Positions 13,787 to 21,880 of a stretch of 23,461 nucleotides of DNA are shown piece after piece. The stretch is taken from the NCBI GenBank assembly GCA_030672805.1, contig DAOVFR010000008.1:1-23461 (forward strand). The letters are read 5' to 3'. The position numbers were made by a program, and so were the translations under genes. Under the pieces are notes generated by a model. That model was not told the origin of the DNA. It made no database searches and saw nothing but the letters and a program-made list of their open reading frames with translations. The DNA comes from Candidatus Krumholzibacteriota bacterium. Lineage in GTDB: Bacteria > Krumholzibacteriota > Krumholzibacteriia > Krumholzibacteriales > Krumholzibacteriaceae. Each line of letters begins with the position of its first letter. The stretch's first letter is position 1.

Positions 13787-16615
13787 TCAGAACGAGCCGA
13801 AGGCGACGAACGCCGCCCAGTTCGGGACGGAATCGAGCGGGTCCCCGTGCTTACGTGATGCATCGATCATCGCTCTCCGGGAATTGCACAGGGCCTCGGC
13901 CGGGGTGCACGGGCCGGAAAGCAGTTCGCTGAAGAATGCTGAAACGATCTGCAGCGCCGCCCTGTCCTCGATGGACCACAGCGACGCTACGACTGTTTCC
14001 GCACCCGCCCCGATAAAAGCTCCGGCCAGCCCGGGGCCGGTATTGCTCCCGCGGGGTCTCCCTCTTGCCGATTCGCAGGACGACAGCACGACAAGCCTGA
14101 CACCGGAGAGGTCCATGGCGGTTATATCGCTCTCCGCCAGTAGGGATGACGACAGGCTGTGTTCATCCGATATTTCCGCCGGCGACGACAGGAGAAGTGC
14201 GGTTTTACCACCGTGGACCGGGTAATTAACGGTGTGCGTGGCAAAGTGCAGAACGTCCGCCGACACGGCACGTTCGATCACCGCTTCCCTGGTGGCTTCA
14301 CGGCCCCCCAGTACCGTGTATCCGCCGACCATCGATTCGACGGCCTCCAGTTCGATTTCCGCGTGTGGAAGGTGCTTCAGATGAGGATACAGTTTCTGTG
14401 CGGCCGGTGGAATCTCAGTATTGCCGATGAGCAGGACATTGTCGAACCTGTTGCACCCGCCCGCGAATGCTTCCCCGGCCGGTCGTGTCGAGCCCTGGTG
14501 CAGTTCGACAAGGCTTGGCGAGAAGAACAAGGTAAGATTCTCCATGAGAAATGCCCCGCCGCCGTCCGGTTTCACGAGAGCGCCGAACGGAAGGTAATGC
14601 AGGATACCATCCGGGATGATACAGATCGTCTCCCGGCCGGATACGAGCGCGGAGACGGGGCTGACGAGCATACTGTACAGCCTGCAGGCCGTGGATTCCA
14701 TGTGGTTACTCTCTTCAAATTCGGTGTCCGACCGGGAGCTGCAGTGATCGAGAAAGGTCAGAACGTCCTGCTCGAGTTCGGCCCTGGAAACTGGCGCCGA
14801 GCGCACGGCCGTTCCGTGCCGGTCCAGGACGATGATAAGGGTTTTTTCAGGTGTGACGAGATACGCCAGCACTGCAGAGCACTCCGGTATCCAGTTCCTG
14901 TCGGCGAGGCAGAGCCCGACACGGGTTTCGAGTTCCGGAGCGTGAGTGGTTGAGCTGCCCGATGCGCCCGCTTTCGACCTTTCGTACCACAGGATCAGGC
15001 GATCGCCGTCAGGGGTCGTCTCGGCCTCGAGGATGCAGGCTTCCTCGTAGATCTGTCTCATCCTTCCGGAGAGTATATGGCGGTCCTCGAAGAATTCCTT
15101 TCCCGTCGAATTCTTCGAAAAGACATCGAAAGCTTTCCTGAAGTAATCCAGACCCCCGGGACGGTCTCCGTCACTCACGGCCGCACTGCCGAGGATATAG
15201 AGGATATCGATTGTTCTCATCCAGTCATTTTCCTCTCTTGCCAGGGCGAGGGCGTTCGTTATCGCCTTTTCAGCCCGTTTCCGTGAGCCGTTGGCGTAAT
15301 ATAGCGATGCGAGAGAGGCAAGGTATTCCGCGACGGTTCTCCTTTGCTTAAGTTTCCGCGCGCTGGCCAGTGCATTCCGGTAACAGCGTTCGGCATCGGC
15401 CGCTTTGCCGGTGGCCGCGTACACGTCTCCAAGCTGTTTTTCAAGCTTCGCGGTCAGGTGCCTGTCCATTCCATCCCCGTAGATCTCGCATGCCCGCTTC
15501 ATCGTTCCGGCAGCGGTTTCCAGCTCTCCCTGCCTGCACTGGATCTTCGCACTGAGCGACAGGCCTTTTGAGAGGCTGACCCGCAGGGTATTGGCGAGAA
15601 GCGTCTTCAGATCGTTCGCACTGCTGATGCCCTTCCCGATGAATATTTCCTCCAGGCCATGTTCCGCGGTGAAGATGACCCGTTCCGCAAGTTGCGCGGC
15701 ATGGGCATATTCGCCGATGGAGAAGTACAGACCGGCAAGCTCGAGCATTCTCATCGTTTCAAAGTTCGGGTCGGCGAGCCTTTTACACTGTCTCAGCGAA
15801 TGAATATAGAGCGACTCGGCTTCGGCGTAGTACCCCTGCTCTGTTCTGAGAGATGCAAGGAACGCGAGGGAGCGGCTGATGTAGTACGGATCCTCGAGCT
15901 TGCGCGCGTATGAAAGGCTCTCTGAATAGTAATACCCGGCCCGTTCGGGGTTCCCCTTCCTGTTGAAGTGGACTCCAATCCTTCCGGCTACGTGGCTTGC
16001 AAGGGAGAGGCAATTTACTTCGATGTGTGACAGCAGCGCCCGTTGGAGGCATTCGAGTCCCTTTTCATCCAGCCCCGATGAGAAGTAGAAGTCTGCCAGG
16101 TCTTCCTCGTGCATCCCCGTGGCCCTGTACCCGATCCGCTTCATGAAGGAAATGCTCTGCTTTATCTCTTGTTCCAACCCGGGGGATCGGTCTTTCCGGT
16201 TGATATTCCTGTCATGAAAATCGATATGGGTTTTTCTGATTTTCATGTAGTGTTCCCGGAACTCCGCGTCATCAATCATCTTTTCAAGCGTCTGGAGTGC
16301 GAAGTCGTTTCCCGCTTTTCCGCAGATGACCCCGATGATTCTATGCAGTTCCCGTCCGGTGTGTTTGATCGTGGAATCCGGTCCGGTCAGCAGGATATTG
16401 CAAAAGAATTCGTTGCATCCCCTCATATGCCGGGCGGTTTTCCGGTATCCCCGTTCACGGTAAAACGTGATGATCGTTTCGTCGGGGAGCTGGTACAGGG
16501 GCGCGTAGAGCTCCTTTTCAAGGTCGAAAAACGTGATGTCCCCGTCGATGAGGTCCGGAGCGAGGAGAAGGACGAGGAGCGTAATGAAGCATATTGGGCA
16601 AACCCTGGCACTCAT
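13787..16615 (-). CDS. TPR-CHAT protein: exported or membrane-anchored caspase-like protease
   Basis: This 942-residue protein begins with a hydrophobic signal or anchor sequence (about 5-22). An unrecognised helical region (about 28-150) follows, then roughly seven or more TPR-like repeats (about 150-510) and a C-terminal CHAT domain (about 600-942). CHAT is a caspase-clan cysteine peptidase domain. The likely dyad is intact: His794 in HFATHT and Cys847 in LVVLSSCESARG. Other CHAT marks are LHYLPFGAL, GLAGAFIGAGAETVVASLW and the closing NWAAFVAFG. TPRs usually bind peptide or protein partners. It follows the sigma and anti-sigma genes, suggesting the protease acts on that pair; this is inference. 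The ATG at 16613-16615 lacks a Shine-Dalgarno sequence, but a strong extended -10 lies 48 bases upstream. If the signal sequence works, the protease faces the periplasm, where the TPR tail of the anti-sigma factor is also predicted to lie. Confidence 0.93.
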   Translation of the reverse strand: MSARVCPICFITLLVLLLAPDLIDGDITFFDLEKELYAPLYQLPDETIITFYRERGYRKTARHMRGCNEFFCNILLTGPDSTIKHTGRELHRIIGVICGKAGNDFALQTLEKMIDDAEFREHYMKIRKTHIDFHDRNINRKDRSPGLEQEIKQSISFMKRIGYRATGMHEEDLADFYFSSGLDEKGLECLQRALLSHIEVNCLSLASHVAGRIGVHFNRKGNPERAGYYYSESLSYARKLEDPYYISRSLAFLASLRTEQGYYAEAESLYIHSLRQCKRLADPNFETMRMLELAGLYFSIGEYAHAAQLAERVIFTAEHGLEEIFIGKGISSANDLKTLLANTLRVSLSKGLSLSAKIQCRQGELETAAGTMKRACEIYGDGMDRHLTAKLEKQLGDVYAATGKAADAERCYRNALASARKLKQRRTVAEYLASLASLYYANGSRKRAEKAITNALALAREENDWMRTIDILYILGSAAVSDGDRPGGLDYFRKAFDVFSKNSTGKEFFEDRHILSGRMRQIYEEACILEAETTPDGDRLILWYERSKAGASGSSTTHAPELETRVGLCLADRNWIPECSAVLAYLVTPEKTLIIVLDRHGTAVRSAPVSRAELEQDVLTFLDHCSSRSDTEFEESNHMESTACRLYSMLVSPVSALVSGRETICIIPDGILHYLPFGALVKPDGGGAFLMENLTLFFSPSLVELHQGSTRPAGEAFAGGCNRFDNVLLIGNTEIPPAAQKLYPHLKHLPHAEIELEAVESMVGGYTVLGGREATREAVIERAVSADVLHFATHTVNYPVHGGKTALLLSSPAEISDEHSLSSSLLAESDITAMDLSGVRLVVLSSCESARGRPRGSNTGPGLAGAFIGAGAETVVASLWSIEDRAALQIVSAFFSELLSGPCTPAEALCNSRRAMIDASRKHGDPLDSVPNWAAFVAFGSF

Positions 16616-16663
16616 TTATTGTTCACGCACACATTGAAGACCAGTTGTGGCTTCTACATTACC

Positions 16664-16672
16664 ATTATAACA
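16664..16672 (-). promoter_or_regulatory. Extended -10 promoter of the CHAT gene
   Basis: The minus strand reads TGTTATAAT, a perfect extended -10, in the 166-base gap between the anti-sigma and CHAT genes. Transcription would begin near 16657, about 40 bases before the CHAT start. A TTGACA is present at 16699-16694 but 24 bases away, too far for a normal pair. The CHAT gene may therefore be transcribed independently of the sigma gene's promoter. Confidence 0.6.
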
Positions 16673-16781
16673 GAAGTTCGGTAAAAGGATAAGTGTCAAG
16701 TTTGGAGTTAGTTAAGGAATGTGGACGGCGCTTCTTTCAGCAGGCCCCGCATGGCCCGGCGCTGACCGGGGAGAGGCGGCC

Positions 16782-17705
16782 TTACCGGCGCTGATCCGGT
16801 CGCCCGACGAGAGTTTTTATCCGCGCCGCCCATCCTGATGTCGCATCCTTCGAGAGGTACGATTCGGCGTACCGCCCCGCTTCCTCGGTGTGTCCCGCGG
16901 AACTGTTTACAACCGCCAGGTTGTAGAGCACTTCGGGCGGCGGGTTTCCCGTCCGAAGTGCCGCTTCGAGATATTCCATCGAACCGGCGGTGTCGTCCAT
17001 GCGGTACCGCGCTACGGCGAGGTTGTTCAGAGAGGCCGCATCGTCCGGTTGTTCGCAGTGTACGCGTGCATAGTAGTTCTGCGCCCTTTCCACATGGCCG
17101 GAGGCCATGTAGAGGTGTCCCAACATGGTGTACACATCGAGATTGTCCGGGTATCTGGTCATGGCCTTCCTGAGCGAAGTTTCGGCGCCGGCGAAAAGCC
17201 CGTGCTTCGCCGGTGGTGTACCTCGAACAATAAGCGTCTCGTCGTCCGGCCGTGATTTGCCCCCGGTCAGTCTCATTTCCCCCAGCATGCTCGCATCGAG
17301 GATCCGCCCGAGCTGGGACCTGCCCCGTATCATGTCCGGATCCCAGTTGTCCGAGGCGACAAGCTCGAAGAACCCCAGACCGAGAACGACGGCGGTGAAA
17401 ACGGCAAGAGAGGAAACGATGCCGAGGTTGGACAAAAGGGCTGGATGCCGCAACCCGGCCAGTCCATCCGAGATCCGTCCTATCGGCGCGGACTGGTCTC
17501 TCTTCCGGGCGCCGGAAGGGATTGTTTCCAGTGCGCCCGGAAGGATGTTCGACAGCTCATCAAGTTCGGTTCTCGCCATCATCAGCTCGGACAGGCAGTA
17601 CGGGCACCTCGACAGGTGTTCCTCGAAACGATGCCGCTCCGTTTCCGGGAGCCTCCTGTCGATGTAGGCCGCGAGAAGTTCCTCGCGATTTTCCGGGCAG
17701 TTCAT
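16782..17705 (-). CDS. Membrane anti-sigma factor with zinc-finger N-terminus and TPR C-terminus
   Basis: This 307-residue protein has three parts. Residues 1-50 form a ZAS/zf-HC2-type anti-sigma domain with His30, Cys34 and Cys37 (H-x3-C-x2-C); Cys3 may be the fourth zinc ligand. Such domains hold an ECF sigma factor inactive in the cytosol. A single TM helix lies at about 93-115. Residues about 170-300 are TPR-like repeats and would lie in the periplasm if the N-terminus is inside. The start follows GGGAAGGA, about ten bases upstream. It is downstream of the sigma gene (92-base gap) and upstream of the CHAT gene (166-base gap), the usual sigma-then-anti-sigma order. The TPR part may dock to the TPR region of the CHAT protein or sense another partner, which is inference. 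No substitution disables the visible zinc motif. Confidence 0.88.
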   Translation of the reverse strand: MNCPENREELLAAYIDRRLPETERHRFEEHLSRCPYCLSELMMARTELDELSNILPGALETIPSGARKRDQSAPIGRISDGLAGLRHPALLSNLGIVSSLAVFTAVVLGLGFFELVASDNWDPDMIRGRSQLGRILDASMLGEMRLTGGKSRPDDETLIVRGTPPAKHGLFAGAETSLRKAMTRYPDNLDVYTMLGHLYMASGHVERAQNYYARVHCEQPDDAASLNNLAVARYRMDDTAGSMEYLEAALRTGNPPPEVLYNLAVVNSSAGHTEEAGRYAESYLSKDATSGWAARIKTLVGRPDQRR

Positions 17706-17797
17706 CGAATTGGTTTCCTTCCCATCCCGGTATGCATTTTTCCCTGCTCTCCCTTTATAGACGGCCCGTTTCTTTTTTTTTCCACAAAAAATACCGG

Positions 17798-18721
17798 TTA
17801 CAATCCTTTATTTTCAGGAGCCTGGTTGGAGCCGGGCCCGTCGTACCAGAAGTCCCGTAGCGAGCAGAGTTCTTCCATCCGTCCGGCAATCTCGTTGTAC
17901 AACTCGAGCGGGAGTCCCCTTTCGAGCAGCATCTCCTTCAACTTCACGAACAACCTGTTGAGTGTGCGGTAGACCTGCTTCTCGTTTCCGAGGTCGAGGA
18001 TCTCGCAGATGCGCCGTGCGCTCGCCTTATGCTCGAACCGGAGCTTCAGGATGAGGCGGTCCCTGCAGGGCAGCTTTAACAGGGCTGAACGGAGGTTGTC
18101 GATCGCCTCCGCCAGCACCTGGCCGTCGAGAAGGGTGTCCGGCGGCGGCAAGGAGGATCCGAAGGCGGGATGTGCAGCGATGCCGCCCGTTTCATTACCG
18201 AGGATCGGCAGAGGCCGGGGCCGCTTCACGGTGAGGAGGCGTTCGAGTATGTTGCCGAACTTTTTCTCCGAGATTCTTTCCTTCAGACGCTCGTCACACT
18301 CGATCAGGTCAAGGTACGAGATCGAGACGTCTATCTCGGTCTGCATGCTTTTCAGGACCTCGTTTATCGGAAGCCCGTGGAGATAGAAAAGCTTGAAGAA
18401 CCTTGCATCTTTCGTGTCGAGGGCGCCGAGAACCCCCATGACGTGACGGATCCCGCCGTCACTTCGGAAATAATCCCTGCAATGGTTCCGCGTTACGATG
18501 AAGAGCCACGTTGAGAGGGATGACCTGCCGCTGAATGAATTCAGTTTCTCGTTGAAGAGTTTCTCGAGCAGGGAGACGTAGAGGTCTTCGAGAAGTTCAC
18601 CGTCCCTCACATACCGCCCTATTGTTTTCTTGAGAAACGGCGAATAATGGAGGACGAATCCCTGCCATGCTTCGCTGTCTCCGTTAACTATCCGTCTGAC
18701 AAGCTCTTTTTCTGCTGCCAT
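17798..18721 (-). CDS. ECF-like sigma factor with an extra sigma4-like segment
   Basis: At 307 residues this is much longer than a normal ECF sigma factor (about 170-200). Sigma2 fills residues 1-90, with the core-binding and -10-recognition part in SGRSSLSTWLFIVTRNHCRDYFR-like form (64-86). A sigma4-type helix-turn-helix lies at about 205-265, beginning LPCRDRLILKLRFEHKAS. Between them are about 110 extra residues, in which 104-125 (DARFFKLFYLHGLPINEV) again resemble the start of sigma4. A C-terminal tail of about 40 residues follows. It probably directs RNA polymerase to its own regulon under control of the adjacent zinc-finger anti-sigma factor. The ATG at 18719-18721 has no Shine-Dalgarno sequence and a TATAAT ends nine bases before it, so the mRNA may be leaderless. 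The call as a sigma factor is good; the origin of the insert is uncertain. Confidence 0.85.
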   Translation of the reverse strand: MAAEKELVRRIVNGDSEAWQGFVLHYSPFLKKTIGRYVRDGELLEDLYVSLLEKLFNEKLNSFSGRSSLSTWLFIVTRNHCRDYFRSDGGIRHVMGVLGALDTKDARFFKLFYLHGLPINEVLKSMQTEIDVSISYLDLIECDERLKERISEKKFGNILERLLTVKRPRPLPILGNETGGIAAHPAFGSSLPPPDTLLDGQVLAEAIDNLRSALLKLPCRDRLILKLRFEHKASARRICEILDLGNEKQVYRTLNRLFVKLKEMLLERGLPLELYNEIAGRMEELCSLRDFWYDGPGSNQAPENKGL

Positions 18722-18729
18722 AAAGGGAT

Positions 18730-18758
18730 ATTATACTACATATCGGCCGGTGGTGCAA
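18730..18758 (-). promoter_or_regulatory. Promoter of the sigma factor gene, predicted leaderless transcript
   Basis: On the minus strand TTGCAC (18758-18753), a 17-base spacer and a perfect TATAAT (18735-18730) are followed after eight bases by the ATG. The transcript would begin at about 18723-18721, with almost no leader. The -35 is weak (3/6). This is a housekeeping-type promoter, so I see no direct evidence here for autoregulation by the ECF factor. Confidence 0.55.
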
Positions 18759-18826
18759 TAAATCATCGCGTGTCCCGAACCGCTAACTATTTCTGATTTA
18801 TGGTGTTTCGTTTCTGTTTGGGGCTG

Positions 18827-19768
18827 TTATTCACGTTGTGCGGCGGTGAAGAAGCGCGTACCGCCGTGATCCTGAGTAACTATGCGTCCCTCTCGAGAGA
18901 GAACGTCGATGAATTTGACGAGTCCCTGCAAGGGGATGCCGAGCGAGCGATGGATATCCTCCAGGGTGCACGGCCGCCGTTCGATGAGTGAGAGGATTTT
19001 ATCCTCGATAACCTCTTCCTCGTGTGACGCGCGGGCGCTCGCCGGTGCGATCATCTCGGAATTGTCACCGAAGAAGCAGCGTATCCTGTTCAGTTCGGTT
19101 TCGCCCAGCGGTTCGACCGAGCGGTCGGTTCCGGGGCGGACCGCGGTGTTGAGCTGGAGTCGATCGAACCTGAAACGCTCGAGGGTGTTCCCGAGAGTGG
19201 TCAGGTTGTGGTCGTTTGTGTTGATACCTCCGATCAGCATGACCTCGAACAGGACGGTTCCCCGGTACCGTTCGAGGAAGCACTCGAGTCCCGTGACGAT
19301 TCCGTGCAGATCGCATTCCTCGTGAGGCCGGTTGATCCGCTCGAAAGTTTCCTCGATCGCTGCGTCGAGTGATGGGAGGATGATATCCGCCGCACCCAGT
19401 TCTTCCCTGACGACCGGATCGGAAAGCAGCGAGCTGTTGGTGATGACCGCGACCGGCAGCCCGCTCATTCGTTTCGCCTCTATGATGAGTTCGCCCATCC
19501 GGCTGTACAGTGTCGGCTCTCCGGCGCCCGAGAGCGTGAGCACGTCTGGTTTGTCGCGTATCCCGGCGAGCCGTGTATCGAGTTCGCCGAGTATCGCGGA
19601 GAGCGGAAAGAACTCCTCACGCGTACAGGTCTTTCTCGTCGTCTGTCCGCACTCGCAGTAGATGCAGTCGAAGCTGCATGTTTTGTATGGAATGACATCG
19701 ATGCCGAGCGACAGGCCAAGCCTGCGGGAAGGCACCGGACCGAATATTCTTTTCAGGTCATCTCCCAT
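18827..19768 (-). CDS. Radical SAM protein of the COG0731 type
   Basis: This 313-residue iron-sulfur enzyme carries the radical SAM cluster motif Cys31-x3-Cys35-x2-Cys38 (TCSFDCIYCECG), which binds a 4Fe-4S cluster and S-adenosylmethionine. The N-terminus IFGPVPSRRLGLSLGID is the standard opening of this subfamily, related to but distinct from the TYW1 wyosine enzymes. The GAGEPTLYSRMGELI region supports SAM binding. The last 65 residues or so look like a winged helix. I chose the ATG at 19768; AAGGA lies about ten bases upstream, whereas the GTG at 19795 would add nine residues before the conserved opening. The substrate is unknown. It lies 105 bases upstream of the sigma gene on the same strand, but that gene has its own promoter, so a link is not implied. 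Confidence 0.92.
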   Translation of the reverse strand: MGDDLKRIFGPVPSRRLGLSLGIDVIPYKTCSFDCIYCECGQTTRKTCTREEFFPLSAILGELDTRLAGIRDKPDVLTLSGAGEPTLYSRMGELIIEAKRMSGLPVAVITNSSLLSDPVVREELGAADIILPSLDAAIEETFERINRPHEECDLHGIVTGLECFLERYRGTVLFEVMLIGGINTNDHNLTTLGNTLERFRFDRLQLNTAVRPGTDRSVEPLGETELNRIRCFFGDNSEMIAPASARASHEEEVIEDKILSLIERRPCTLEDIHRSLGIPLQGLVKFIDVLSREGRIVTQDHGGTRFFTAAQRE

Positions 19769-19820
19769 TCCGATCGCTTCCTTGAATGAGGCCACGGCGT
19801 GCTTGACTGTTGGAACTTAC

Positions 19821-19868
19821 ATGATACACGGTTCATTTACCAGTTTCAAAACAATAACCGTGTCATGC
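19821..19868. promoter_or_regulatory. Long inverted repeat between the radical SAM and CoA-transferase genes
   Basis: CATGATACACGGTT (19821-19834) and AACCGTGTCATG (19857-19868) are inverted copies, perfect except for two extra bases (TA) in the left arm, around a 22-base AT-rich centre. There is no T run after either arm. It lies in a divergent intergenic region upstream of the promoter at 19924-19952, a typical place for a regulator-binding site. Confidence 0.5.
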
Positions 19869-19923
19869 TCGCCGCCGGAGTATGGATCCGAAGCTGTTCC
19901 ACGGTATCTCTATGCTTCTATAC

Positions 19924-19952
19924 TTGTGTATCCGATTCCTTTGTCTCATAAT
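19924..19952 (+). promoter_or_regulatory. Sigma70-like promoter of the CoA-transferase/deacetylase operon
   Basis: TTGTGT (19924-19929), a 17-base spacer and CATAAT (19947-19952) match the consensus at 3/6 and 5/6 with ideal spacing. Transcription would begin near 19959, about 53 bases before the ATG at 20012. Confidence 0.5.
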
Positions 19953-20011
19953 AACGCCGTCTTTGCCAAGAGCGAACGGTAGGCCGCACGTCAGTGTCCG
20001 GAGGGGATTCG

Positions 20012-21880
20012 ATGGGTTCTCAAATATCGGAAATGTACGAGAAAAAGAAACGGGTGGCTGATGACATTGTCAGACTGATCAAACCCGGCAGCCGCATATT
20101 CATCGGTTCTGGCGCCGCCGAGCCGCAGGAGCTCATCCAGGTGCTGATCGAAAAGGGGAAGTATATCCATGACCACGAGACGATCAACCTGATCGAACTC
20201 GGGACGACTCCCTACGCGGAGTCGGTCCTGAACCGACCGTTCCATCAGAACGCGTTCTTCATCGGGCAGAACGTCAGGGATGCGGTGAACGAGGGGAGGG
20301 CCGAATATACCCCGATCTTCCTTTCGGAGCTGCCGGCCCTGATTCGTTCCGGACGTATGAAAATCGATGTTGCGCTGATACAGGTCGCACCTCCCGATAA
20401 CTACGGTTTCTGCTCCCTCGGTGTGTCGGTTGACGTTGTAATGGCCGGAGCGGATAGCGCGCGGCTCGTGATCGCCGAGGTGAACAGGAGGATGCCGCGG
20501 ACGCTCGGCGACTGCTTCGTTCACCTCAAGGATATCGACTACATCGTCGAGAGCGACCGTCCCCTGCTCAAGTGGTCACCGCCGGAACCGGACGAAGTAT
20601 CGATGCGGATCGGCCAGAACGTCGCGCGGCTGATAGGTGATGGAGCGACGATTCAGGTTGGAATCGGAATGATCCCGAATGCAATCCTCAGGCATCTCGA
20701 AGATAAAAATGAACTGGGCATCCACACGGAGATGTTCTCGGACGGTTTGATCGATCTTGTTGAATCGGGTGTGGTTACGAACAGGCAAAAAACGATCCAC
20801 AATGGGAAAATCATCGCCACGTTCTGCATGGGAACAGATCGGCTTTACGATTTCGTCGATGACAATCCACTGATCGATTTCCATCCATGTGACTATACGA
20901 ACGATCCGTTCATCATAGCGCGGAACGAGCGGATGATCTCGGTCAACGCCGCGATACAGGTCGATCTTACCGGCCAGGTCTGTGCTGATTCGATCGGCGA
21001 GTATTTCTATTCCGGCATCGGGGGACAGGTTGATTTTGTGAGGGGGGCGGCGCGCTCGAAGGGCGGTAAGCCGATTATCGTGCTTCCCTCCACGGCAAAG
21101 GATGGTACGGTCTCTCGCATCGTCCCGTTCCTCGACAGGGGGGCCGGCGTCGTAACGTCGAGGGGCGACGTTCACTACATCGTAACGGAGTACGGCATCG
21201 CGAACCTTCACGGAAGAAACCTGCGGGAGCGGGCACTATCGCTCATCAGCGTCGCCCACCCGGACTTCCGCGACGAACTTCTCGGTTATGCAAAGGAACG
21301 AAATCTCGTCCACGTGGATCAGATGCCGATGACCGTTGCCGGCCGTTTCTATCCGGAGAAATACGAGCACGCCGTGACCTTCGGGGATATCGAGGTTTTC
21401 TTCAGACCGGTCAAGCCGACAGACGAGCCGATGGCACGGGAGTTCTTCTATTCCCTGAGTGACGAGACGGTTTATTACCGGTTTTTCAATTTCCTCAAGA
21501 CTCTCCCGCATGAGAAGATCCAACCCCTCGTCAACATCGATTACCGCGAGGAGATGGCCATTGTCGGGCTTATCGGGGAACCTGGCGACGAGGTAATTGT
21601 GGCTATCGGACAGTTCAGGAACGACCCGGCGGACAACAAGGCAGAGGCGGCGTTCGTTATCAGGGACGATTTCCAGGACAGGGGTATCGGCACGCACCTG
21701 ATGATGAAACTGGTCGATATAGCGAGAGAGATGGGTATCGGGCGTTTCAAGGCCGAGGTGCTCGCGGAGAACAGGAAGATGATGCACGTCTTCCACAAGT
21801 TCGGCTATACCGTGCACAGCAGGCTCGAGGAAGACGTTTACATACTCCGGATCGACTTCTCCAAGAGACGTGATGAATGA
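20012..21880 (+). CDS. Acetyl-CoA hydrolase/CoA-transferase fused to a GNAT acetyltransferase
   Basis: This 622-residue fusion has two enzymes. Residues about 5-450 are a CoA-transferase/acetyl-CoA hydrolase of the 4-hydroxybutyrate CoA-transferase family. Glu240 in GIHTEMFSDG is the expected glutamate that forms the CoA-thioester intermediate; the family's GIGGQVDFVRGA and TEYGIANLHGR are also present. Residues about 460-622 are a GNAT domain with the acetyl-CoA-binding loop QDRGIGTHL, close in style to Pat-type protein lysine acetyltransferases. ATG 20012 is preferred because CCGGAGGGG lies seven bases before it; a GTG at 19994 would place that ribosome site inside the gene. The stop overlaps the next start by four bases (ATGA). 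The fusion plus the coupled deacetylase suggests that acyl-CoA level and lysine acetylation are controlled together; this is inference. Confidence 0.94.
   Translation: MGSQISEMYEKKKRVADDIVRLIKPGSRIFIGSGAAEPQELIQVLIEKGKYIHDHETINLIELGTTPYAESVLNRPFHQNAFFIGQNVRDAVNEGRAEYTPIFLSELPALIRSGRMKIDVALIQVAPPDNYGFCSLGVSVDVVMAGADSARLVIAEVNRRMPRTLGDCFVHLKDIDYIVESDRPLLKWSPPEPDEVSMRIGQNVARLIGDGATIQVGIGMIPNAILRHLEDKNELGIHTEMFSDGLIDLVESGVVTNRQKTIHNGKIIATFCMGTDRLYDFVDDNPLIDFHPCDYTNDPFIIARNERMISVNAAIQVDLTGQVCADSIGEYFYSGIGGQVDFVRGAARSKGGKPIIVLPSTAKDGTVSRIVPFLDRGAGVVTSRGDVHYIVTEYGIANLHGRNLRERALSLISVAHPDFRDELLGYAKERNLVHVDQMPMTVAGRFYPEKYEHAVTFGDIEVFFRPVKPTDEPMAREFFYSLSDETVYYRFFNFLKTLPHEKIQPLVNIDYREEMAIVGLIGEPGDEVIVAIGQFRNDPADNKAEAAFVIRDDFQDRGIGTHLMMKLVDIAREMGIGRFKAEVLAENRKMMHVFHKFGYTVHSRLEEDVYILRIDFSKRRDE

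Noticed and set aside
14159..14953. 264-codon plus-strand ORF
   Set aside because: It lies antisense to the CHAT domain coding region and shows no recognisable protein features.
16664..16699. TTGACA (16699-16694) paired with TATAAT (16669-16664) as a full sigma70 promoter
   Set aside because: The 24-base spacer is too long. The extended -10 is kept alone.
16756..16794. Direct repeat CCGGCGCTGA at 16756-16765 and 16785-16794
   Set aside because: It is a ten-base GC-rich repeat around the anti-sigma stop codon with no structure or third copy; most likely chance or a small local duplication.
13787..18721. The CHAT locus as part of a type III-E CRISPR (Craspase) system
   Set aside because: There is no repeat-spacer array, Cas gene, gRAMP-like protein or Csx30/Csx31 in the window, and the CHAT protein has a signal sequence. 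Only the analogy in logic is kept.
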